Shown here: in pieces, positions 23,201 to 35,400 of the stretch
Numbering within the stretch: the stretch's first letter is position 1
Layout: the number at the start of each line of letters is the position of its first letter
Source: Lineus longissimus
Taxonomy: Eukaryota; Nemertea; Pilidiophora; Heteronemertea; Lineidae
Direction of reading: 5' to 3'
NCBI RefSeq assembly: GCF_910592395.1
Contig: NC_088312.1
Coordinates: forward strand, 23,443,292-23,507,291
Length of the DNA: 64,000 nt
Position numbers and translations under genes: made by a program
The notes under the pieces: model-generated
What the model saw: only the letters and a program-made list of their open reading frames with translations
Told to the model about the DNA's origin: nothing
Database searches by the model: none

Positions 23201-26200
23201 TTCAAACTGCAGCACAGACTGATTCGGGGCGTTCGAGTACTATACCGAGGATGGTTCGAATCGGCAGCTGGGATTTTCGACGATACCTTAATTGGGGCAA
23301 AAAAATATCAGTGTCGGAGCGTGAGTTTTCCAATCAGAAGGAGTCAAAGGGTATCCTGAGTTTCAGGCTTTTAATAGACCTTCGTCATATCGAGAGGCGG
23401 AGGATATTGAAAACCACTGGTGCCTGGATGGTTAAAGGGGTACGCCGGTCGTTGACGTATATTTACTGTTGGTCCAATTATATCGAGTTGCTACTTCTAA
23501 CGCCAATCGACTCCAATAGTCAGTCACACACTAGAGCGCAATCTGTATACAATTGGTGCGTGTATAAGTTTTCCCGATCGCAGCATGTTAGTTCAGGCTA
23601 TGAGTCCACTGGGCTTGTCATATGAGAATACACGAACTATGAGGTAGATGTATTGTTTCAGTCATCGCAAATCTGCCTAAAACGGCACGTTTTCTCAGGT
23701 ACCGGTACGGCAGTGGCGTGCGTCTTTTTCATTGAAACGACCACGCACGACCTACACCGGCACAAATCGTTGGTGATGATGGAGAGAGCGGTAGCCGGTA
23801 CAAATTCAGCACGGTTCACTTGCAGTTCAATGTGCTCATGACGTGACGAGAGCAAATCTCACGGGTGGGGCGGAAATACGCCATATTGCTGACATCATCG
23901 GCGCCAACAATTATTTGTTTTGACCCTGCCAGAGCCTTTCAAAACAATGCATTGATTGACTCTGACCCTGCTGACCTCGATTTTTAAATACTTGTAAAAA
24001 AGGCCATTCAAAGGTTAAATCAACTTCAAAGATAATCTTTTATATCACTGAGGTATATAGATACGATATGTTGAGAAAAATCTGTACAACTATCGAAATA
24101 TACGATTACTTGGATCTATTTCGGACAATCACTCTGTCACCTGCGCGACCTTGTCACAATTGCGGCGCGCTCGTTTGCATTTAATCGCATATAAGAGGCA
24201 AACAAAACCTTCATTTCAACATGAAAGCCTTGACGGTTCAGCGCTAAGAGTGTATGACTGTGGATCGGCTGGTCACGGGTTCGACTCCCGGTGAATACCT
24301 CGAAGTTTTCTCTTTTTTTTTTCTTCACCCTTATCATCCACAGATGTAAAAATGTTCATTATTATCATTATCTTACCCCGCACCCAAACTTTTCAAACTG
24401 CAGCACATACTGATTCGGGGCGTTCGAGTACTATACCGAGGATGGTTCGAATCGGCAGCTGGGATTTTCGAGGATACCTTGGGGCAAAAAAATATCAGTG
24501 TCGGAGCGTGAGTTTTCCAATCAGAAGGAGTCAAAGGGTATCCTGAGTTTCAGGCTTTTAATAGACCTTCGTCATATCGAGAGGCGGAGGATATTGAAAA
24601 CCACTGGTGCCTGGATGGTTAAAGGGGTACGCCGGTCGTTGACGTATATTTACTGTTGGTCCAATTATATCGAGTTGCTACTTCTAACGCCAATCGACTC
24701 CAATAGTCAGTCACACACTAGAGCGCAATCTGTATACAATTGGTGCGTGTATAAGTTTTCCCGATCGCAGCATGTTAGTTCAGGCTATGAGTCCACTGGG
24801 CTTGTCATATGAGAATACACGAACTATGAGGTAGATGTATTGTTTCAGTCATCGCAAATCTGCCTAAAACGGCACGTTTTCTCAGGTACCGGTACGGCAG
24901 TGGCGTGCGTCTTTTTCATTGAAACGACCACGCACGACCTACACCGGCACAAATCGTTGGTGATGATGGAGAGAGCGGTAGCCGGTACAAATTCAGCACG
25001 GTTCACTTGCAGTTCAATGTGCTCATGACGTGACGAGAGCAAATCTCACGGGTGGGGCGGAAATACGCCATATTGCTGACATCATCGGCGCCAACAATTA
25101 TTTGTTTTGACCCTGCCAGAGCCTTTCAAAACAATGCATTGATTGACTCTGACCCTGCTGACCTCGATTTTTAAATACTTGTAAAAAAGGCCATTCAAAG
25201 GTTAAATCAACTTCAAAGATAATCTTTTATATCACTGAGGTATATAGATACGATATGTTGAGAAAAATCTGTACAACTATCGAAATATACGATTACTTGG
25301 ATCTATTTCGGACAATCACTCTGCCACCTGCGCGACCTTGTCACAGTTGCGGCGCGCTCGTTTGCATTTAATCGCATATAAGAGGCAAACAAAACCTTCA
25401 TTTCAACATGAAAGCCTTGACGGTTCAGCGCTAAGAGTGTATGACTGTGGATCGGCTGGTCACGGGTTCGACTCACGGTGAATACCTCGTAGTTTTCTCT
25501 TTTTTTTTCTTCACCCTTATCTCGTTATCTTATCATCCACAGATGTAAAAATGTTCATTATTATCATTATCTTACCCCGCACCCAAACTTTTCAAACTGC
25601 AGCACATACTGATTCGGGGCGTTCGAGTACTATACCGAGGATGGTTCGAATCGGCAGCTGGGATTTTCGAGGATACCTTGGGGCAAAAAAATATCAGTGT
25701 CGGAGCGTGAGTTTTCCAATCAGAAGGAGTCAAAGGGTATCCTGAGTTTCAGGCTTTTAATAGACCTTCGTCATATCGAGAGGCGGAGGATATTGAAAAC
25801 CACTGGTGCCTGGATGGTTAAAGGGGTACGCCGGTCGTTGACGTATATTTACTGTTGGTCCAATTATATCGAGTTGCTACTTCTTACGCCAATCGACTCC
25901 AATAGTCAGTCACACACTAGAGCGCAATCTGTATACAATTGGTGCGTGTATAAGTTTTCCCGATTGCATCATGTTAGTTCAGGCTATGAGTCCACTGGGC
26001 TTGTCATATGAGAATACACGAACTATGAGGTAGATGTATTGTTTCAGTCATCGCAAATCTGCCTAAAACGGCACGTTTTCTCAGGTACCGGTACGGCAGT
26101 GGCGTGCGTCTTTTTCATTGAAACGACCACGCACGACCTACACCGGCACAAATCGTTGGTGATGATGGAGAGAGCGGTAGCCGGTACAAATTCAGCACGG

Positions 26201-27928
26201 TTCACTTGCAGTTCAATGTGCTCATGACGTGACGAGAGCAAATCTCACGGGTGGGGCGGAAATACGCCATATTGCTGACATCATCGGCGCCAACAATTAT
26301 TTGTTTTGACCCTGCCAGAGCCTTTCAAAACAATGCATTGATTGACTCTGACCCTGCTGACCTCGATTTTTAAATACTTGTAAAAAAAGGCCATTCAAAG
26401 GTTAAATCAACTTCAAAGATAATCTTTTATATCACTGAGGTATATAGATACGATATGTTGAGAAAAATCTGTACAACTATCGAAATATACGATTACTTGG
26501 ATCTATTTCGGACAATCACTCTGCCACCTGCGCGACCTTGTCACAATTGCGGCGCGCTCGTTTGCATTTAATCGCATATAAGAGGCAAACAAAACCTTCA
26601 TTTCAACATGAAAGCCTTGACGGTTCAGCGCTAAGAGTGTATGACTGTGGATCGGCTGGTCACGGGTTCGACTCCCGGTGAATACCTCGTAGTTTTCTCT
26701 TTTTTTTTCTTCACCCTTATCTCGTTATCTTATCATCCACAGATGTAAAAATGTTCATTATTATCATTATCATACCCCGCACCCAAACTTTTCAAACAGC
26801 AGCACATACTGATTCGGGGCGTTTGAGTACTATACCGAGGATGGTTCGAATCGGCAGCTGGGATTTTCGAGGATACCTTGGGGCAAAAAAATATCAGTGT
26901 CGGAGCGTGAGTTTTCCAATCAGAAGGAGTCAAAGGGTATCCTGAGTTTCAGGCTTTTAATTTCAGTCATCGCAAATCTGCCTAAAACGGCACGTTTTCT
27001 CAGGTACCGGTACGGCAGTGGCGTGCGTCTTTTTCATTGAAACGACCACGCACGACCTACACCGGCACAAATCGTTGGTGATGATGGAGAGAGCGGTAGC
27101 CGGTACAAATTCAGCACGGTTCACTTGCAGTTCAATGTGTTCATGACGTGACGAGAGCAAATCTCACGGGTGGGGCGGAAATACGCCATATTGCTGACAT
27201 CATCGGCGCCAACAATTATTTGTTTTGACCCTGCCAGAGCCTTTCAAAACAATGCATTGATTGACTCTGACCCTGCTGACCTCGATTTTTAAATACTTGT
27301 AAAAAAAGGCCATTCAAAGGTTAAATCAACTTCAAAGATAATCTTTTATATCACTGAGGTATATAGATACGATATGTTGAGAAAAATCTGTACAACTATC
27401 GAAATATACGATTACTTGGATCTATTTCGGACAATCACTCTGCCACCTGCGCGACCTTGTCACAATTGCGGCGCGCTCGTTTGCATTTAATCGCATATAA
27501 GAGGCAAACAAAACCTTCATTTCAAAATGAAAGCCTTGACGGTTCAGCGCTAAGAGTGTATGACTGTGGTTATGCTGGTCACGGGTTCGACTCCCGATGA
27601 ATCTGCCGCAATTTCTTCTTTTTTTTCTTCTTTCTTATCTATTTATCTAATCATCCATTTACAGATGTGAAAATTTTCGTTATTATCATTATCATACCCC
27701 GTACCCAAACTTTTCAAACTGCAGCACATACTGATTCCGGGCGTTCGAGTACTACCGAGGTTGGTTCGAATAGGCAGCTGGTATTTTCGAGGATACTTTG
27801 GGGCAAAAAGTATTAGTGTCGGACCGTGGCTTTTCCAATCAGAAGGAGTCAAAGGGTATCCTGAGCTTCAGGCTTTTAATAGACCTTCGTCATATCGAGA
27901 GGCGGAGGATATTGAAAACCATTGGTGC
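14257..27928 (+). repeat. Macrosatellite array, ~1.2-kb unit, about 11.4 copies
   Basis: A landmark (tgtATGACTGTGGATCGG) recurs with ATG at 14659, 15855, 17055, 18238, 19438, 20644, 21849, 23050, 24254, 25441, 26641 and 27560. Spacings are 1183-1206 bp except the last (919). Internal copies are almost identical. The first copy's left part and the last copy are clearly diverged, as expected when unequal exchange homogenises only the interior. Copies differ by a few shared variants: an AATT insertion giving TTAATTGGGG (copies 4, 5, 6, 8), loss of ctcgttatctt (copies 3 and 9), presence or absence of TTCATT, and T-run or A-run lengths. Orientation (+) follows the tRNA-like module in each unit. 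No transposase or reverse transcriptase reading frame is present; the conserved 104-codon frame has no recognisable domain. Confidence 0.97.
14593..14727 (+). promoter_or_regulatory. tRNA-like Pol III module, one per satellite unit (first copy given)
   Basis: In copy 1 there is a TATA-like ATATAAG (14594-14600), an A-box-like GGTTCAGCGCTAAGAG (14640-14655), an exact B box GGTTCGACTCC (14683-14693) in a T-arm-like hairpin, then a T10 run (14718-14727) fit to terminate Pol III. A-to-B spacing is about 43 bp, normal for tRNA genes. A loop CTGTGGA with a GTG triplet sits where an anticodon would be, but the arm pairs poorly and the acceptor ends do not pair, so it is not a functional tRNA. B boxes of the other copies start at 15879, 17079, 18262, 19462, 20668, 21873, 23074, 24278, 25465 (one change, ACTCA), 26665 and 27584. 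Confidence 0.65.
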
Positions 27929-29418
27929 ACTGGTGTTGGGGGGGGGGGGGGGGGGGGCGGCTGGGGGATGCGGTTGATCATAGCTGTCAACTCAATGAGG
28001 ATAGGAGGACAAGTTTCTGAAATACTGTTTTTCTTTAGACTTTTGAAAGCTGGAAATTCTTTATCAAACCATGCAGGGCCGTAGCAATCGGGGCCATCTA
28101 TAGCTACTCTATCATCATTGCTTAGATATGGTGCCTTTTGGGGCTAAAAAAACGCAGTTTTCGTGCCAGTTATGACTGCATACTCCCCCCCCCCCCCCCC
28201 TCACCACCACCACCAAGGACCTTGACACTCGGCACCAGACCAAAAAAAAGCTAAATACATGTTTGCCCCTGCAAACACTAGTCCAAAATACAATTATAAA
28301 ATGTCGTTCTTTTAAAATCTAAGGAGGATACCAATTTACCCGCGCCAAAGATGTCATGATGACTTTTATGGGTGCTAGTGGCGCCTCTAACGGCCAATGG
28401 TATAATTAGTCATTATACCGATGTTGGGGGGTAAAAATTGCCTACCCCATAGTTATTCGAGCTTTGATCGTCTTCGGTGTTGGCAAGTGTCACGAATTTA
28501 TCGATTTCTCCGTAATTTCATGGAGTATCCTGATTCTGTTGGGTTGATGTCAAAGTTAAATTGTGTTAGCACATAGTGATCTAAATTGTATGCGTGTGAA
28601 TGATGTGTATAATGACTAATATGCCACCGAATGTTGGCAAGTCATTTGCAAATCTCAGAATTGATTGTGATTGTCGTCTCCTACACTACAACTTACAATG
28701 CACAAGGCTAGGCCCCTACAGCTTGTACAGTTAGGGGGGGGGGGGCAATGTCTAATGTTCAGCTCCCTTGAAAGAGTGATTATGTGATGTTATGGCTGGG
28801 TTCATATGCCATAAACTCTGAACTTTAGCTGTTTTTTGGAGGGTTTTCACATCACTGCCACTGGCCACTGTCGACTGTGTGAAGCGACTGTGTAATGGCA
28901 CTAGTACTTAGTAGGCTGTAGGCACGATTACCACACTCAGACACTGGTTACTCTTAAGACCTCATTATAGTGATAGTGATAACATGAAGATATAAAGTGA
29001 TAGTTGCTTAGATATGGTTCCTTGATCTGGGCTGGGCCTTGACCGGAGATGCAGTCAAAATATAAAACTAAAAGCCCACTCCTGATTGCAGCCCTCTGGC
29101 TATTGTAAATACCGTACCCTCTCCCGGTGTACCTGACCCCGGCCCCCATCCCCTGTGTCGCTGTCAGTGTCAGTGATCATAGACAGTAGACTCCATGTTG
29201 TCGGACCATTGTGCGTATCATCGCTATGGCATGATGTAAATGACAATAATACACAGCATTTATTTCTTCCGACGCTTGTCAAGGAAATAACGCGGAATAT
29301 TGAATCTTTTGTTTCAATTTCAGATTGAGTCTCTAGTAAACAGGATCAGTTCAGTTTTATCCTCCTCATTTCCTCCAAACAAACGCTCTTGCAGAAGATT
29401 GTAACTTCATTGAATTGA
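27929..29418. other. Gap between the satellite array and the glutamate carrier gene
   Basis: No gene is supported. The region has a G20 run (27938-27957), a C16 run (28185-28200) and a further G run near 28734. The last stretch, 29280-29418, is probably 5' UTR of the carrier gene: an acceptor-like ttcaatttcag precedes 29325, so a 5' untranslated exon may start there with a farther promoter. Confidence 0.4.
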
Positions 29419-32400
29419 ATGGATTCAAACTTTTTGTAAGTTTTGCCCCATAACTACAACTTTTTAACCACAAATTTAGGTATTTTTCAGTTGGTCGCGT
29501 GTAATCCTTGCTAATAGAGACCCAATGACGATGAACAGTCTGTACTTTTTCGTCAAAAAAAGTAATCTACAATCCTGGTACAAAAGTTATTACTTGTGGC
29601 CCGAGTGGGAAGGCAGGTCATTTCTAGGTTCAAATGACACTTCAATGTTCTATGGCATCAATTGAAATATGCCATTGGGCCTTTCATTTATACAATTTCT
29701 CTCGTCGTCTTAAAATTTTTGCCTTTCCTTGCAGACCTATTCCAAGAATAATCAATGGCGGCATTGCCGGCATCGTTGGAGTTACTTGTGTGTTTCCTAT
29801 AGACTTAGTTAAAACCCGCCTGCAGAACCAGCAGCATGGGGCAGGCGGGCAAAAGCTCTACAATAACCTGTAAGTATAAGGTCAAGCTCTTGCATGTAAC
29901 AATGGCAAGTCTAGGGACTTCTACGATGTATAGGAATGGCTGGCATGTAAAGGCGATGGGAATCTCCTTTTGATGGTTAGACTTAGAGTCACCAGGTTTT
30001 TTGGAATAGATGACATTCTCTTGATCTTGTTCCAACCAAAATGAAAATATTGTACCGTCAGTGGAGCTGACCACTTTTTCTAAAAGCTTTGATAAAAAAG
30101 ACATGCTGTTGCTGCGAGTAAAATGAACAATGCCATCACTGATGTAAATTGTAACTTTCTTTTGCCCTGCAGAGTTGATTGTGCTTTCAAAACCTTTCGC
30201 AAGGAGGGCTTCTTTGGCATGTACCGAGGTAAGTCATTGTTCACATTGTTTCATGTTCTTTATCTCATGACAGGCCCAGTTCAGTTAGCTGTTGTTGGTG
30301 TATAAAATTCACATCCATCTGGAGGGATCATCTAAAAATGTCTTTACTTGATAAGAAGGGATGTTCCACCTCGAAAAAAGTTTTGGTTTTTTTCAGATCA
30401 CATTCAAAAGGTTGTAGGGCTATGCTTAGGTCTAAGTTTTGGTGGTTTTATGTTAGTAACATTAGGTCACTTGTAGTTTTGGAGTCAGTATTCATGATGA
30501 GATCACTTGGTACTCACCCTCGAATTGTGACTAAGATGACCATTTCTGAAGGAGCAGGCAGACAGAAGGGGTCCCTTCTCCAACCTAGGAGGGGATAGCA
30601 CCCCTGATATGCCTGAGCCCAGGCTGGTAGAAACTCTAGAACTTGACCTGAGGAGGACACGTGATTGCTCTAGTACCATGTCTAGCTTGGAATGGATACT
30701 GGCTGTCTGTTGTGAAGGCTCGTCAAGCCAGCCGGAGCCTATTGAAGAACTAGGCTAGACTACATTTACCTGTAGGTGTTCAATATCGCAGTTTCAACTG
30801 GTATGATTGATTTAACTGATTCTCTTGTACCAAACTCATGGCAGGTGCCCCTACTTTGCCACGTGGCACTTCTCAATAAGCTATCGTACTCATCTACAGA
30901 TGGACTTGGAGTTGGCCTCATGATCGGTTATACTTCAGAAAATCCAGGTGATGGATATCTTTATGAATCAATGTTTCTTTTGAGTTGGTTATGTCAGTGA
31001 TTGCACATGAACAAAGCAGTGAAGGCTGTGGCCTGTTTCTTGCACAAAGTGTCCTAATCCTGAGAGAGTTACCAGTACCAGATGTCACCAGAACCTTTTC
31101 TTGGTAGAATATCTTGAATGTCTTGTATTGATTTGATAAAAGGTGTTTCATGATTTCGTGACAGGATTCTGTCCCAGCACGAAAGTGTCGGTGGCAAATT
31201 AGGTCTAAAAAAGTATTTTTTCAAAAGGATTTGTAGAGGTGTGCCTGTTGTTATTGGGCCGTGAAGTATTTTTTCTTGACGTTGGCCCCCTACTCTAAAT
31301 TCACATGATTTATTTGGTTCTTTGTTTGAGTGTGCTGATTTTATTGTCATGCCTAGCTCTCTGATTTAGAGATATAGATTGTGATTTTGAAGAGTTTGGT
31401 TCAGAATACTCAATTTCAAAATCTTGGAGTAAACTAACTCATTTATCATAAAAATCCAGTTGATTTTTCTAATCTAAGCTAATAGTCAGTTTCTCTATGT
31501 TCTGATCTTCCCTCCTGATGGATGTTATCAACGATGGTCAGGCCTACACTTTCTCTTTTATACCAGCATGACAATTTTTTGGTGAAAAATTATTAGTCCA
31601 GGACTGGCTGAGTGGTGTGTTGATAAATCGATCGGACGTGTTAGAGGTGTACTTTGACCACTGGCATTCCGTATTACTCAAACTCTCTTTATTAACTGAC
31701 TGACAACACCATAAAAAAACTGAACGATCAAAAAAATGTGCAGAGATTCCTCTTTCAAGTTTTAAAATGTCATTGTCCTTGCAGCGCGACTTGTTTTTGT
31801 CAATGCTAAAGTTGAAAAATAATCTTTAATACCCTGGTTCCCCCATCCCTGACCCTGGCTATAATTCATGCCACCTGGAAATGTCAAAGTCAACTTTTCT
31901 TTGATAATCATCATGTTGTGATCCGTGATGTGGCCTTGTTGTCACGTCTCATATCTGGACTCTAAGTCTGAGTCAGACTTTGATCCCAGCATAACCGGTG
32001 TAATCATTACATCACATTTTGGTATAGTCAATTTTGAAATGGTGAAAGAAAAAGACAGAGATCATGAGTAGAGTCTATTATGATGATCTCACCTGAACTT
32101 ATTGTACATGAAGTGTGACCATGTCAACTCACATACGTCATAGGCAAGAGAAAATGCCAAGAACAAAACCCTCCTTCTTAGTGTACTTGTTAATATTGCT
32201 ATGATTATGCCGAATCCAAGTCTTACATTGATGTTCACTCTTCCCCAGTATTCATTTTCACATCACTACCTTAGTGCAGGCAAAGGCTGTTTTATCTTGT
32301 ACTGATAGAGATTGACTCCAGAGTGGTTTGGTATCTTTTTCCTGAGTGGAGGCGTGATTGCAGACTCAACCTGACAGAATATGTCACATTCCAATCCTTT

Positions 32401-35400
32401 TTATGCCTATGGCTACATTCCAATGCCGTGGAACTGGAAAGCTTTTTTCGATTGTGCAAATGCTTCTGAAATTTTGGAACTCACCTGAAACTTGGCTGAG
32501 AAATGCAGTGCACAGCCCTCCCTTTGCGGCTCATGGATCTGCCCCTGATGAGCCACGTTGCCAGTCCTGGACTTCTCTTTCATTGTTGATGTTGTTGATC
32601 ATCCGTTTGGGTGATCACCTTGCCATTCTTTGCTACCTTAATTTTTCTAACATTGCAGACGCTAAAGGTGGGCGAGCCCGAACTTAACGGTGGATGCGTC
32701 TCACTCACGGTATTGGTTCCAATCAGGTGGACATTTTGTAATGTTTTATTTGATCATGTTTATAATGATATTGTTATTTTCATCTGGTTCATGTATCATT
32801 CACATCAGTCAATATGTCAGTCATTATACAAGAAAATAGGCCCAGAGTATAGCTGAAAGAAACTTTGCCGTCTCTTCAGCAAACACCAAGCAGTGTCCAT
32901 AAAATATTATCACAATGTTCGAATGTTCGATGTTCGAATTTCCTCTTCAATTCAGAGATTGACCAACACAGACAGTTAAATGGTTATCGATTGTCAGCGA
33001 CCTTTCATCCATCATGCCATGAGTTCTACCTGCTGGGATCCAGTTAGATTTTTGTTTCATCAGTCCTGTCGAATATAGGAAATGTGCACGGACATTTCCA
33101 TGAAATAGATTCATCCCACATGTCCCAATATTTAACCATTATAAGCATTTGTATGGAGTATTTTTGCATGGCCTGTTCGCGAAGCATACATGTATTATTA
33201 TAAAGGCAGCAGTCCATTATTTCCCCATAAAAGTTGTAAATGATCATGATGCTCTTGACTTTGCGAATGTCCTGACCCCCTGGACCTGCACTCCTGCATG
33301 GGCATGGCTCCTTCCCATTGACATTGTAGAATTGCCATTGAAAACAAGCTTACACAAGAAAAGAACCATTTGGCTGTGATTTATTTCACCTTGTTGGAAC
33401 TGGAGAAAAGTTAAGCAATTGGCACTCATGTCCATAACAGTGATTTTACTGAGTGAAAGAATCAGGGAGACAATTTTTTTCTCTTTTTGTGACAAAATCT
33501 CTCAAAGCTCAAATGCTGTGAAAAACATCAATTTCTGTTTCTCCATAAGGTGAGAAACAAAAGCTTTCTGGCTTGAATTAATCAGGGACCAGCTCTGAAA
33601 TTATTGTGTGTCTGCGGCTTATCCATGAGAATGCTGACATTTAGGTGACTGAGCTATTATAACTTTCCAAGACATTCCCCTGACATTCTCAGCTGTCTGA
33701 GGTACTTTGTCAGTTAAGCTTGCTTGGGGATGTTACCATAGCAACGAGTTTTGTGATGTTGTCTCATCAATTTTACTTATCCCTTACTTACGATATTGGA
33801 TGGATATTAGTGGCATGAAGAGAAATAGGATATTTTAACCCTTCAGCTTCCAGAAGTTGGGGAGAGGCAAGGTTGAAAATGGAAAATGAAAAGATGATTT
33901 TCACCTGTAGTCCATGTAGTAGTTATTCTTGCTACAGGTATGCTTTAATACTGACATTAAGGCTTGGGCTTGAAAGAGCTACAGTCATCTTCAGTTGATG
34001 GAGAACATTTTATATATAAAAGTAGAAGACACACCCTGTAAGATTCAGTTCAGATGCTCGTCATCGAACGTTTAGAAACAGTAGGCCCAATTTCAAACTC
34101 AGAACAATCAAAACATCAAAATCCGTTTTGAACTCTAGTCAGCTAAAGGTTGAGCTATGATAAACAGTCTAATTTGTTCCTCTGATCATGTGCTTTCTCC
34201 ATGGAGCTGGTCACTAAGTATAAACCTGAAGCACAGGATGCAATGTTTAGTATAATTAGTCAGTTTCCGTTGGAACCAGTCTCCCTGCTGTGTAGGAAGA
34301 GTAATCAATAACGGCAAACTGATCTCGGCACTGTTCCTTAATTAGTGAGTGGGTGGTTTATGGTGACATGAAATCACCATTCCCACGTTAATGAACTATT
34401 AATGTGTTTTGAATTCTGGGTGCAGCATCTTGTGGCTGGGCTTTATGAGTGAAATGATCACATACCTTTAGTACGCATTTTGGTTGAGTGAGAGAAACGA
34501 CGTGTTCATGAAATTTTATGGAATGCTGATGGGAGTTGTGAATAACATTATTGAATAGTGGAAAATGAAGATAGCACATTGGTATTAAAAGTATCAGGCA
34601 GTGGTTTTGACAAAACGAATCCTGTGCAATGTATCATGTTGGATATAGCTTGATTTACAAGTTTTACTGAGCAGTTCAGTGTGACAGCAAGAACTGCTCA
34701 GTGGTGAAACTCTAGACCACTTGAGCTTGCAGCTTTCTCATTGTCAAATTACATGAATCTATAAAACACTACGCGAAAAACTCACTCTAAGTGTTGTCAC
34801 TATTTGTGGACAAATTGCTCATCATTCACATTGTCATTCATTCATGTAATGATCATTTTCATCAACATACAACTTGTATACTGTCATTTGATCCTTGACA
34901 GACAGGACCAGACCTTCTATTTTGTGTAGTTTACCAATAAAAGTCCTGGATCGCATGAAGGGCTGCAAACTACTATAGATTATTTCCAACCAAAAGCACA
35001 GATGACTGATTCAGCTCATGGGATGAGGAACAAGAGTTGGCATCGGTTGCTCCCATCAGGCGCTGCTGGTGGGACATTGAAGCAAAGCGCACATCCATTT
35101 TAGACATGTCCAAAGCTTCCCTGCAGATGCATGTTGTGGCCTTCCCTATCAGCTCTTTGTCAGTTGGCTAAGTTCTGCCAAGTGTGGTTTGGTCTGTGCC
35201 AAAGTTGAGAGATAATCTATAAGAGTGCCCCTTTCCTTTCAACACCTATCTTGCACCTTCTCCCCCTTGCTGCACACTTTGCCATCTATGGCCAGTTTTG
35301 TAACTGAGTGTTTTCTTCCGTTTCTAGGATCTGGTGTCAACCTGTTGTTGATCACCCCTGAGAAAGCCATCAAGTTGGTGGGAAATGACTTCTTCAGACA

